From the NCBI GenBank assembly GCA_000499405.2, contig HG738138.1:16779054-16843053 (forward strand): DNA of 64,000 nt, given 5' to 3'. The notes under the pieces were generated by a model. The model saw only the letters and a program-made list of their open reading frames with translations, made no database searches and had not been told where the DNA came from. This document shows, piece by piece, positions 48,824 through 60,900 of the stretch (position 1 is the first letter of the stretch; each line of letters opens with the position of its first letter). This DNA is from Onchocerca volvulus. Lineage: Eukaryota; Nematoda; Chromadorea; Rhabditida; Onchocercidae. Made by a program: the position numbers and the translations under genes.

Positions 48824-49331
48824 GCAAATCACCACAAAAAAGTCACAGAATTTGGGAATCGGCAAACTGTTTGCTGGCCGGAAATTAATTTGCATAATGG
48901 GCATTACGTTAATTATTGGCAAAGATACGCCTGGGCTGGAAACCGGATAATGATTCTCTTTGTTATTATTTCCGGTATAGCGTGATGCCGAGTAATGTGG
49001 CCGTATGACATACTTTTGCATGATCTTTCCGTAAGACATTTGTGTAACGTTCGGTATTCTCTGCACTATGGTTGTATTGTGGTAAATTTGATTTAGATTA
49101 TAAATTTTTGAAATGCAATAATTTTTACTTAGAGTGGATTAAAACTTCATATGAAATGTTTTTTTTTCCTTTTTTTTTTTTTGTTTAGTGGAAAAATTAG
49201 AAATAAATCTGCAAATTGGATATCATTTTCTTTGGATATAATATTTGAAGTTATACTATCGACATTTCTCGATCATTTCGTACTTTACACCTTTTAATAT
49301 GACTCGTTTGTAGTTCGTAAATTCGTTTCAG
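48824..49331. promoter_or_regulatory. Divergent promoter region between COA4 and PHF10
   Basis: About 510 bp separate the two divergent start codons. The region is AT-rich with a long T tract around 49160-49185. On the right it ends in a TCGTTTCAG acceptor (49323-49331) two bases before the PHF10 ATG, typical of spliced-leader addition. Confidence 0.5.
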
Positions 49332-49333
49332 TG

Positions 49334-52300
49334 ATGGATATTGTGCTAGCTGGAGATGAATCGTCAAGTTCAAAGCTGAGTGAAGCACCAACATCAATAC
49401 TTACCTCAACAACAGTTGTTGATGAAATTAGTAATGAATCAACAAAATTATCCTTGCCAATGCCAGATTCTGAATCGAACCCCCATGAAGGAACATCCAA
49501 ATCCGGTAATTTCAGCCATTAATTTCTATATAGCTATATATGTATTCATTAATGAATTTCATTAATTTAGATTTAGCATCAACTTTTCAAAATTTCCGGA
49601 GAAAACTTCTGATATCTCTCATTTCCTTAGCGTTTCTAATTGGATTTGTTATACATGGTCATTATGTATTTATTTCAAAGATTTCAGCAAGATTTTCTTG
49701 TTATTTTACTAAATTAGGAAATGGAAATAATTAATGACTGATGTCTTGTGCCTTTACGCAGCCAATATCATAGAATTCTGATCTCATCTTGAATGATAAA
49801 TGTGTTATAGGTGGCAAAGAAACGCGAATGGTTAAGAGCTCGTCAACACGTGTCATTACAGCGGATACAACACATATGCATATTGAACCGAGCCACATTA
49901 TCGAGTATGAATGGCCGCCAAAATCAGGGGAACGTTATTTCATTCAGGTAAGTTTTGATTTTACATCATTTTGAATGATGTTGTTCGTTATATGAATCGG
50001 TGTAGTGCCTTTTATTAACTTTTTTTTTAGTTCTGCTATTTTATGTTACATTATTAATTAGATATGAATTTGTTAATTGCTTTTCTTGTGTTTTCCTCTG
50101 TCGATTAATATTGCGCTATACTATTTAATCACAATTCTTTCTTATGGTTTTTATTGTTTATATTACTTTACAGTACGGTCATTCTATTAAAATTTGTTAG
50201 AACTCACTCACTTATTTTTCTAACTGTTGTTGAAATAAATGTATTTAGTTTCGTGTTGCAATCTATTCTATCGCTTAGAATCGCTCACACTTTTTTTTTT
50301 TTTTTTCAATCCCATCTCTTGCTTTCTTCTTTTGCACTATGGAAGGTTTATGATCGGATGTACACGTTATGGCAAAGATCAAGAACAATAACATTTTTCT
50401 TTTATATTATATATCAGTGGTTTCCGTAGTTTTATGAATCTTTTTTTTTTTTTTTAAAAATAGTATCTATTTTGTTCATTTCTCAACGCTTAAATTATCA
50501 TAATAACGAGCTTATAGGTCTCTTATTTCACATTTCGTGTTGATTGTAAATCTCTCATTGCTCCGCGATCTGTTACGCTGCATGCAGTATTTGTCGGAAT
50601 ATCATGCCTTGCAAACTATATTTTAATAACTTGCAGTGAATTAATGCATAATATTTCATTTAGGAACAAATTGCGGAATTGCTGGATGTGAAATCATTCA
50701 AAAGAAAGTATCCTGAATTGAGTCGACATACCATTGAAATCAACGAGAGAGAGTATCTGCTGGCTAATTATAAGCTTGCTACAGCCATAAATGAGCATCG
50801 TAAGTTTTGAATTCCATGTTTTTCTTGTTTGCAATCTAGATTATGCTGCATCATTTGTGCTGTTTTTCTTTTTTTTTTTTTTTTAAGAATATTTTTGGTT
50901 CTGTTGTTTTCGTAGTATTTATATCGTTTTTTCTTTTCTTTATTGACCAAAAAAAAAAAAAAAAAAAAGAAACATTAAATAAATGCCCTTTATAAATTCA
51001 ATATATTGATTGTTATTAGAATTATAAGCGATAATCCAATGAAAAAATCCTGGCGTTGCTAGAATTTTGCAAGAAACTCTAACTTGTTTTCTATTATTGA
51101 CGGAACTTCGGTACTGGTGTTTAAATTTAACTGATATCTATGATGAATATATTTCATATTTTCAGAAATGCATGGCCTGACAGCCTTACGGGCAATCGAG
51201 GTTCACGAATTGATGGCTTCAGATTATCCAGCTATATATTCGGTAAATCAAATACAGATTTTGTCTTTATAAAAAAAATATATTTGAAATATAACTAATA
51301 TTTAATAATACATTCTTTGTTTCAACGACATTTTTTTCCTTCAATTATCGTAAATTTTTGATTTCTTCAGGAGTACCAAAGAGCAGCAGCTGATAAAGTG
51401 AAATTACAAATGGCAGAAGAGCAAAAGCGATTGGATGCTGTATGTCCGATTCATTATTTTAGTTAGATATATAGAGAAGAAATGATTTTTTATTCTGGAT
51501 AAGATTTATGCATATAATATTTTAGATAAAGTTGGATACAAAGAAGATGGATGAACTGAGGAAGAGTGCTATAAGGAGCGCTTTTGAATTTAATTCTGAA
51601 ATGAACGCAATTAAACGAACTGAACGACGATATTTTTGGGATTTGCAAACATCGGTATATTTGAATTTTATAAAGTCGAGAGTTTGATTGTCATTATGTG
51701 CAAAAACAAAGACTGTTTTTTTCCTTTTCAGATCATTCAATCATCAAAAAATCGATGGAAAAGAATGCCTCCAGAATACACGCGACCAGGACCCTATCCT
51801 GCTGCGCTTATTCATGGCCAGTATCAGCATTTTTACAAAAAGTAGATATTTTCCTGGTTTTCCAACGTCATTATCCGATGAATCTGTAATTTTTGTGTAC
51901 TGTGTTAATTACTGTTGTTTTGGTAGTGCTTTTGAATTTCAATGAACTAAATTTTATTTACGTTGATTGCAAATTTAAGATTTACTCCAAATGAATTACG
52001 TCGATTACCGTTATCTACGGTGCTAGATTATGATTACCTTCTGCCGCCTAAACGACCTGTTTCACCGCTACCGGTAATTGTTCATGAGGAAGAAGTAACA
52101 GCGACAACAATTGCTGACAGTAATGATGCTGGAGAGCATGATAACCAGCTCGAGCTACCACCTCCAGTTTTATTACCCTCTAATTATAATGATGATATCA
52201 AAACGAAACTGGATAAAATGGATTCTCAGGTTAGTATTTTATAATCTCAAGTGCTGATGCGCTTTCATTGTCCATTTCCAAAGTTTTGTAAAGACTGTAG

Positions 52301-52816
52301 ATGATGTTAATGAAAGGGTGATATCTGTGATCATCTCTTATTTGTTTATCTGCGATTCCCTTCGCTTCTTCAAAAAGTGAATATTCTCTTTCTTCTGCTT
52401 TTGTGTTACCTCAGTATGATTCAGAATTTCTCATCCAGTCATCTGCTGTAAACTTTTCATCAATTTGTTGATATCTTCAGATCTATTGGTCGGAGGAATC
52501 CACTCGTTTTGTCATCGACAACTGAAGTAATCGGAAATTTTTGTTTTTAGAACTTAATTTTAAGTTTTCATGAAGTAGAAGCTTGTTTTTTACTTGAAGC
52601 TTTCGCCTTAATGGAGTAACTTCATATGAAGTGATTATTCGGGCCATTTGCATCAGGTGATACCTGAAAATTTAGAATTGGAGTTGCTGCTGGAAATATT
52701 CGAAATATTGGACGTTCTAATTGATGTTTTTAAAATCGCTGTTGAAAGCGTATTGTAATGTCTCTTTTGAATTTACCAATTTCATTTTGTTTGTGCGTTG
52801 TAGCTTTTGCATAGTT

Positions 52817-52903
<87 letters not shown>

Positions 52904-55900
52904 TATATTGTAAAATTTCGTGCCTGGATTATTATAAGAATGAACTTCAGGAGCCTTTCTGAATGTTCCGACTGTTGTTCGGTGAGACTTCGGGAAATCT
53001 ACGTGACGAATCGTTTTATGAGAATTTATTCCTTGATTAATTTTCGACTGCTTACTTAATATTCTGCTTTATACTTGATTTCATGACTTATTTCTCTGGA
53101 GATAGCTTTTGGAATCAGTAAATTCATCTAACTTTGATTTTTGTGATTTCGAAATGTAGGAAGTGTCTCTCCTGAATGCAAAAAAGAACTCCTCAATACT
53201 CTTGGAAAAATGATAAGTCTGTATTTTCGTCATTTTCATAATATTTTTTTATTTACCTGCGTATTAATAGCAATGTTTTATTTATGTAATATCTTTTCTT
53301 TCTTTTCAAAAAAAACACAATGAGTCAATCAAAATCCTCATGAAACCTGATGATATTTGCTGAAAATAGAAAATTCTCGACGGTAAAAAGCATTCAGAGC
53401 TTAATCGAAAAATAGGATAAGGATTCTCAAAGAATGTGCTTAATTTTTAATGTTTTAGTGACATGTTTAGCTACCTTGGCTTATTTGTTAGGACTTATTT
53501 TATCTCTGTATTTTGTGTTTATTTATTTATCTTAGCTTTTTTAAGCAATCTTTCCTTACGAAGTGTTCTTTTTATTAAATATGTGCCACGTTTGTGATAT
53601 ATTTGAATTCGTATCTTTTATTACAAATACGGCATTTATGCATAATTTTTGTTAGTACATTAGTATTCGGCAAAATTTTTAGTTAATATCTTATAAATGG
53701 TAGTATGTCGAAAGAAAAGATTTATTTTAAATGGTATTTATATTTTAATGATTTTGATCTCCAAAGTTGGCTGGATTTGTTTTTGGCAGGTACATTGTTG
53801 TTGCAATATTTTAGAAGTTTTATCTTTTCAGTAATAATTTTTTCTTCGAATTACTGTATTTTAGTTGCATTTCCATTTTCCAGAGAGTTGTGGATATATG
53901 GCGTAGTAAATATAACTAGTAAATAATACTTTTATGCTGATTTAAGGGAGAATTTTTTTTGTCTTGGTAGTTTAAATCTAGTAAATTTCTTATGAGTTTG
54001 TGGTAATCTAAAATAAATTTCAAAATTTTATTCATCTTTACTTTTTAAACAGATTCAAAACATGTATATTTTTGAAATAGCAAAAGTAAAATAAGGAACA
54101 GAGTTTAACATTTTGAAATATAATGAGTTGATACTTCAAAAGTATTTGTTATTTATTTACACATTTACTTTTCCAGTCATCCACTTATTTTTTTACTTAT
54201 TTATATTAGGGAAAACGAAAAGCTCTACAGTTGATCGTTGATTATATTAGTCAGGCCACTTTCTCGTCATGCTTTTCCCATTTCTTCAATTCTTTCATTT
54301 TTACTATCTTTCTCTGAAAAGATCACTGATTTCACCAAATAACAGGATTTGTTCTTTGTGAGAATTAATGTAATTGAGGAGAAAAAAAGAGGAAAGATGA
54401 GGAAGAATATTGCTGTTATTTGTCAAATGATGGGAATAAATTTATTTTCATAGTTTTTATTTAGGAAAAGGAAGATATGTATGAAGGTGGTAGGAAATGT
54501 CAGGGGAGGCTCATTTTTCTTTCAAAGCAAGGATTTCAAATCTTATCGGTCGTTTTTCCTCACCATTTTTTCTTGTCTTAAATTACTGTCAGGACTAATC
54601 AATTTTTTAATTATTTTTTCCAGAGTAATGGAAATTTGTCACTTAACTGCAAAAGGTTTTTATTTTATCCTTTAATTCAGATGAAAAAGTAAAAGGAAAG
54701 AAAGAAATATTCGAGAAATCATGAGCTGTTAGACTTAACAATAAAGAAATTTAATTTCAATTTAATTCCAAAGTAATAAAATCATTATCCAATATGAATG
54801 TTCGATGAAATGGCAAAAAATAATTTCAGTGTTATCTTTATTCTAATTATAGGATTTAACTAAGCAACAGCAACAACAATGTTCAATATGCGGTGAAAAT
54901 GAAGAGCGTCAAATGTTATCCTGTTCTAATTGTAATAATGTAGTACATCCAGATTGTGCTGGTTTACCGGAACACGTCATTAAAGTTGCACTGAACTATA
55001 GATGGAACTGCATTGAATGCAAAAAATGTACAGTATGCGAAAAGCCCGATAATGAGGTAAAATATGACTGTATTAATTGGTCAGTGTTGTTGTTGTTGGG
55101 GTTAGTGAATTTTGGAAAAATCTGAAAAAAAGAGATACAGGAAAGAAAAAAAAAATGAAAAGAAAAAGTATTTCAATATTAAATTATGGAAGTGCAGACA
55201 TTACGAATTGAAAGTTTCCTCTATAATTTAGAAAAAAGTTATTATTTTTGGGATAAAAAAATCCGGAAGTTGTTAGAGAAATTAGTGTGAAATATTCTGA
55301 TTGTTTGGTAAAATTTCCTCAAATCTGTTACGAATCTTTTCATATTATCTTTCGATCAACTATTTATTTCTTTCTTGATTTAACAAATATAAATGAAGCG
55401 GCTTGTTATGGAAATGGTGCTTAGTGGAATTGCTGGGAGCCTTTAATCATTCTAGTTTAATTCACTATGCAAAAAAATTTTCTGGACTTCGAATATTTTT
55501 AAGTATCCGTAATTTTATTTTTTCTTGACAATATCAACGTTTTGGAGGAATCGTTTTAAAATTTGTTTGTGTCTGTGTAAATATATAGGTATGTATATGT
55601 ATGTATGTATTTATGTATGTATGTATCTATGTATGTGTGTGTGTGTGGTGTGTGTATATGTTTATGTGTGCATGTGTATGTGTGTATGTATATGTATGTA
55701 TATGTATATGTATTTGTTTGTGTATTAAGTTTGTGTGTATGTTTGTTTGTATGCTCATTGATTAAATGAGTCTTTGCAGGATGCGATGATGTTTTGCGAT
55801 CGTTGTGACCGCGGTTATCATACATTTTGTGTTGGTTTATCGTCTCCACCAATTGGTAACTGGATTTGTTCCAGTTTCTGCGCTGATCACAGTGTAACAA

Positions 55901-55926
55901 CGATGGATAGCACATGTAGTGCGTAA
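49334..55926 (+). CDS. PHF10: PHF10/BAF45a-like PBAF subunit (SAY domain plus tandem PHD fingers)
   Basis: Ten phase-consistent exons: 49334-49505, 49811-49947, 50664-50799, 51166-51242, 51371-51439, 51526-51654, 51732-51841, 51980-52229, 54853-55056, 55780-55926. The 476 residues are close to human PHF10 (about 498). After a Ser/Thr-rich start comes the SAY region: [57 protein letters not shown] and [19 protein letters not shown], all landmarks of PHF10/SAYP. The C-terminus has two joined PHD fingers (about 370-420 and 418-467): [50 protein letters not shown] and NWICSSFC, with the zinc ligands intact. PHF10 belongs to the SWI/SNF (PBAF) remodelling complex. The protein ends soon after PHD2. 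The ATG directly follows a trans-splice acceptor. Confidence 0.95.
52230..54852 (+). other. Large PHF10 intron with an 85-nt T tract
   Basis: This 2.6 kb intron separates the SAY region from the PHD exons. It contains an almost pure T tract (about 52818-52902) broken by AAAA at 52854-52857. Short open frames such as 53705-53926 look non-coding. Confidence 0.7.
55580..55745. repeat. TATG/TG microsatellite in the last PHF10 intron
   Basis: A compound run of TATG, TGTA and TG units makes a polyTyr/Val/Cys frame on the plus strand and a Thr/His frame on the minus strand. Both frames are artefacts. Confidence 0.9.
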
Positions 55927-56409
55927 TGAATGGTACTATTTTATCACAATACAGTGTTCCTTCCTTTTGCAACTTTGAAATTTAATTCCCATTCAACTCG
56001 AAAATTTTTCTTTCCGGAAATGTTTTTTCATTTCAGTAATTCAGTGCATATTTTTTATTTTTGTTCAGATCTATGCATTTTATGAATCAGTGATATTTCA
56101 TTCATTTTTATGCATTTTCAACAATACTTTCGTTTTTAGTTATTGAATAAGCTACTGATAGTCTGTGCGATATAAGTATATTTGAACCGAAGATATGTGA
56201 CAGCACCATCAGTGGAGATACCTGTAATGAATAACTAGAATATATTCTGATAAATTAAGCAAGATTTGTTGACTTGAGAATTCTTGGAAGTAGCAGATAC
56301 ATGAGCAATATTGTAGATGTAGTTATGTCATATACTTTCAGAAGAATATCTGCTCCTTCCATTATTGAGTCTTATTGTATTTTATTTAGTGAAAAGAAAC
56401 AGGAAGTTC

Positions 56410-56415
56410 AATAAA
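56410..56415 (+). terminator. Possible polyadenylation signal for PHF10
   Basis: The first clear AATAAA seen after the PHF10 stop lies about 480 nt downstream. Closer variant signals may be used instead. Confidence 0.35.
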
Positions 56416-57780
56416 TTAGCTAAAATTTGTTTGTTAACATTCATTATTTCTTGACATTCCATTTGACATTGTGAATTTCACTTTTTTTTATGCATTCCTT
56501 TACACATAATTGCATTTTTTTCGCATAGTACTAAAACATCCTTACATCGTATCTTCGTTTGCGAGTAAAATATACATTTAAACTATTAATTTGAGAGACA
56601 AAATTATTACTTATAAAAAATTTCAAAGTTAATTATGAAAAATTGCTCTTTCCCTTGAGGAAATTTTTGTTTGATTTATCTGTGACTTAATGAATGATAA
56701 GATTTTTTTCTCTTCAAATTTAATTAGTGGTGCTTTTATTGTTCATATTTATTAGTGTAGATTTTTACGTCGATAAGGCACAAATTCGTGATTATGACTT
56801 ATCAGTGACATTTTTTAACATTCATCTGTAATTAATTATAAAATATCATTATTTTAATTGACATTGTGTGGTTTTTTATCGAATTATTTGATATTCATTG
56901 GTTTTTTTTTTTATTTTGATTCTATCTCTGTCTCTCCTTTCCTGTCTTACTCTTTATGCATCTTCATCGTCTGGTAATTTAAAAACGGTTGATGAATTTA
57001 TGATTGTTGTGCTTCATAAAGTACATGTGAAACCTTTCGTTGCTATCAGTAATGGAGTATTTTGCATTAATATTTGGTTATTGGTATCGGGAACAAATGA
57101 ATGAACTTGTTGCCATGAAGAAATTCCGATCTGTGATAAATTAATCATCACCAGGAATAGTTTCTGCTTCTTAAATAAAACTAACAAAAATATCGAAGAT
57201 CTGGAATGCTTTTTATAGCAAAAGTTGCTGAATTTAAATAAGATATTATTTATCTCAATTGTGTAACAACTATCTACTCATGTGATTTATTCCATATTTT
57301 ATACTTTTTCATTTCTGTTTTAATTTGCAAATGCTATAATCGTTACTATTCTTTTGTTTACATTTCCTGTGGAGGGAAATAAATATTTGCCTTTTTTTCT
57401 TTTTTGTTCAATTATTGATCCATGTAATTTTCACAGGCCTATTCATAATTTTTTTAGGCATATTGACATTTCAACCAGTTCCATTTCATTCTTTTGACTT
57501 TTCAGATAATTTCTGCGGTTATTGTTTTGACTGATATAAGATAAGCGGGAAAGATTGAACTTTCGGATGAGGAAAAAGAACTCACTTATCATCACGGATG
57601 AGCTACTAAATTTCGTAGCAGGCTTCCGGAAGGAAAAATCGATCATAATTAGTCTTTTATATAAAAAGATTTTCGATGATTGACATTTTAGGGGTGTTAG
57701 CTAATGCTAAAATGTTTTCGAAATTTTTTGAGTAGGATATAGTGTTGTAGGAAGTGGTGATATTATATCAGCTATTTGCA

Positions 57781-57815
<35 letters not shown>

Positions 57816-57985
57816 TTAAATTAATAGAAAATTATTTGAAATTAAGACCGGAGTTTCAGTTTTTATCCAAATACTGATGTTATAATACATTGTTTTACGT
57901 ATCTGTTGCGTGCGTCTGTGCTTGAATTTTCCGTATAGCTGGTTGGAAATCAGTTGCAATAAGGAAAATTGATGTGGGGGTGTAG
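56416..57985. other. Intergenic between PHF10 and PPP1R21
   Basis: AT-rich with no supported exon. It includes a poly-T run at about 57783-57812. The region just before 57986 ends in GGGGTGTAG, a possible trans-splice acceptor for the next gene. Confidence 0.5.
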
Positions 57986-60900
57986 ATGTCAACAATCTCT
58001 TCAAATGCTGATATCAATACCAAATATCAACGGGTCGCTGCTGAATATGCAAAGGTTTCGTTAATTTTTTTTTTTGGAAAATAATATGATAATTCCACAA
58101 AGGATGTTATTAGAGAAAGATCTTCGTTTTTACTAATGTTAAGTGCACGTATTCGGATCCTTATGATGGAAAATGGCGCGCTTACATGCTGGTGTTTAGT
58201 GTTTAAATGTTTAATACAGAACTGGAAATTTTGAATTCTCAAAAGGGATCTTCGGCAAATTTAGTTATCATAAGCGATTTTGCCGTATCTCAAAATATAG
58301 TACGATGGAAATTTGTTGTTGTAAGTTAGCGTAGACTTGACAGATTTTAAAATAATATGATAACAAAAGAGATTGATATTGAATCAAGTTATGCAATATT
58401 GTTTATATTGTTGCATTCTTGGCTGCTTTTTTGGATAGCAAAACATTTGCAATTATTTTTATGATTAATTGCGTACCAGCAATGAATGTTAGTAAAATTA
58501 GAAATTTTATTTATTCTTATTTTTGCAGTTAAAAGTTCAGATATCCACATTGAAGAATGCGGTTATTGCGGAACAAGCAAAAAATGAGAAATTATCGGTC
58601 AGTTGCTTACGAACTAAGTTCATGAAGAATTAGAGAAAACATCGAAATAGCTCGCATCGAATAAAATGGAATAATTCACTAATTCACTCGAATAATTCAT
58701 CGAATAATTCACTCGTTCTTTTTTCTTTCTTTGATAACACTCATTCAATTTCTCTCTCTAGAGATGTTTTCCAGTTGTTATCTTTAAGGACTATCTAATT
58801 TCAGTTGAAGTTCAGTCTGTATAATGTGATTTTTCTTTTTATGCTGAAGAAATTCGAATAAAAAGAAACAAAAAAAAATTTCGAAAAATATTATAATAGG
58901 TAACCCTGGGTTCAGTTATCAGGAAGGCAAAGAACTATGTTCGTTTGTTGTATAGGCAGATCATACAAGAATGAAAATATAGCGTTTTATCTGCAGTTAA
59001 CTATGCATCTTTCTCTTTTTCTTTTCTTTTTTTTTTTTTTTTTTACAACATGTTTTACTTACTTCATTTAGATTGCTATTTAAATCTTAGCAGTTTGTGA
59101 ACTGGAAATCCGTAACTCTGTACTTTTTTTTAGGAATATTAGTTTCTTTTCTAGATTTTTTTTTTTCTTTGGAATTTTCAGATTGATTTGCATAATAGCG
59201 AATCGACATTGCGAAAACTTGAAAGTGAAAAAGAAGGTTTTGAGTTTCGGAATAGCCAGCTGATGAAGCGAGTTGAATCATTGCAAAATGAAATTGACGA
59301 TATTAAACAAGCATCCGTTAAGGTTGGATGTTTGGTTTGAATTTTTCTTTAAAACATCAAAAAAAAAAAAAAATCGTTATGTAGATTTTTTGTTCTATTT
59401 CTGAATTTTTTCTTGCTCCAGAAACGAGGATTACTCTTTCAAAAGAGTGCACGTACAGAACGATCGGTTGAATTGGACAATGAAGTTCTGCAAATGGAAT
59501 TGCAAAAGAAAGTGGCAGAAAATGAAACATTACATAAGAAGGTATTGCTTTCGATATAGTTAGTTATAATTCTTACAGTATAATTATAATTCTCAAAAAT
59601 AAATCGTCGTTCTTAAATTATGTAATTTGTCAGGGTGATATTTGCAATCAAGGAAAATGAAAATGTAGTTAAAACTGAATAACTAAATTGATATCTAAAG
59701 CAAATAGAAATTCCTTCATTTATTACTTGATGCACAGAAATCCTAACTCTTGAGTAATGATCCAAATATTTTACCTATTTCCTTTCTCTTTCGTATATTT
59801 TTATTTTGGATATTTTAGATCTCCGAATTGGAAAATGAATATACAGAAACAACATCAGCTCTTAACGAACAATATAGAAATCTCGAAATCGAAAATGAAA
59901 AATTGAAAGAAGAACTGAAAAGGATAAGAACAAATGTGGTAACTGACCGATCAATGTAAGTAGAACTTAATTTTCTTTTGAATTGATCTTGGGCCATGCA
60001 TTTTATTTAGTGTTTTCTGGAAATTTGAATGCTTATTATTCTTGAGTAATCGTCCAAAAAGAATAAAACTGGTTGATGGAAACGATTCTGTACTTATCTT
60101 TGTATTATTTTGAAAGTATCATTTGTCTGGTTATTTTTAAAGAACTGTATATTGATTATTTATTGTTCATGCCGTATGAAATGAATGGCGTCAAATTTCA
60201 CTCATGATATTCATTAGCTCTTTTTTTTCTTTTTCAGGGACTGTAATGCGGAAAAATCTGAAATCCAGTTAGCTGCTGAGAATATATCAATGGTGGAAGC
60301 TGTTGTTACAAATAATCAAAATTTGGTATTTTGTACTTTATTTGTTCAAAATATCCATTTTAAAAACAAATTATGTCTAAACTTTTTCTGAATTTTGCAA
60401 TAAAATAATATCATTTTTTGGAATACTAAATAAAACAAAGTGATTTTTGTCCTGAAATATAGATCAGACATTAATTTGAGAAAAATGGATAACATTCTGT
60501 TGAAAATTGGGACTGTTGACTGAAAGTTATTTTATTTACTTCTGAAAATGTTTGTTTTACATCACTTTCATGCCAATTTTTATTTTTTATTCTTGCAGAA
60601 TTATCCGTTTAATCATTTTTTAAGGTGTTAAATTCTGAAGGAAATGTTGCTATGAGAGAGACACTGCAAATTCTGTGGCTAGATGCATTACGTATAGGAA
60701 GGATGCTAGCTGCTGGATTTGCAAATTTATTGCAGTTATTTGAGCAACGTTCCACAATTTATCCAAATGATAGTAAGATGGAAAAATTACCGGACAGGAC
60801 ACTTCTGGTGAGGAAATAGAGATTATTTTTAGTAATTGCAATAGAACCTTGCAATTTTCAGTAATTGTAATAGAACATTTTCTTAACGGCTTTTGCTTGT

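Noticed and set aside
48824..49066. N-terminal extension of COA4 along the open minus-strand frame
   Set aside because: It would more than double this small protein; family length and the ATG at 48823 argue for the short form.
55556..55972. 138-codon minus-strand frame
   Set aside because: It comes from the TATG/TG microsatellite and the antisense of the second PHD exon.
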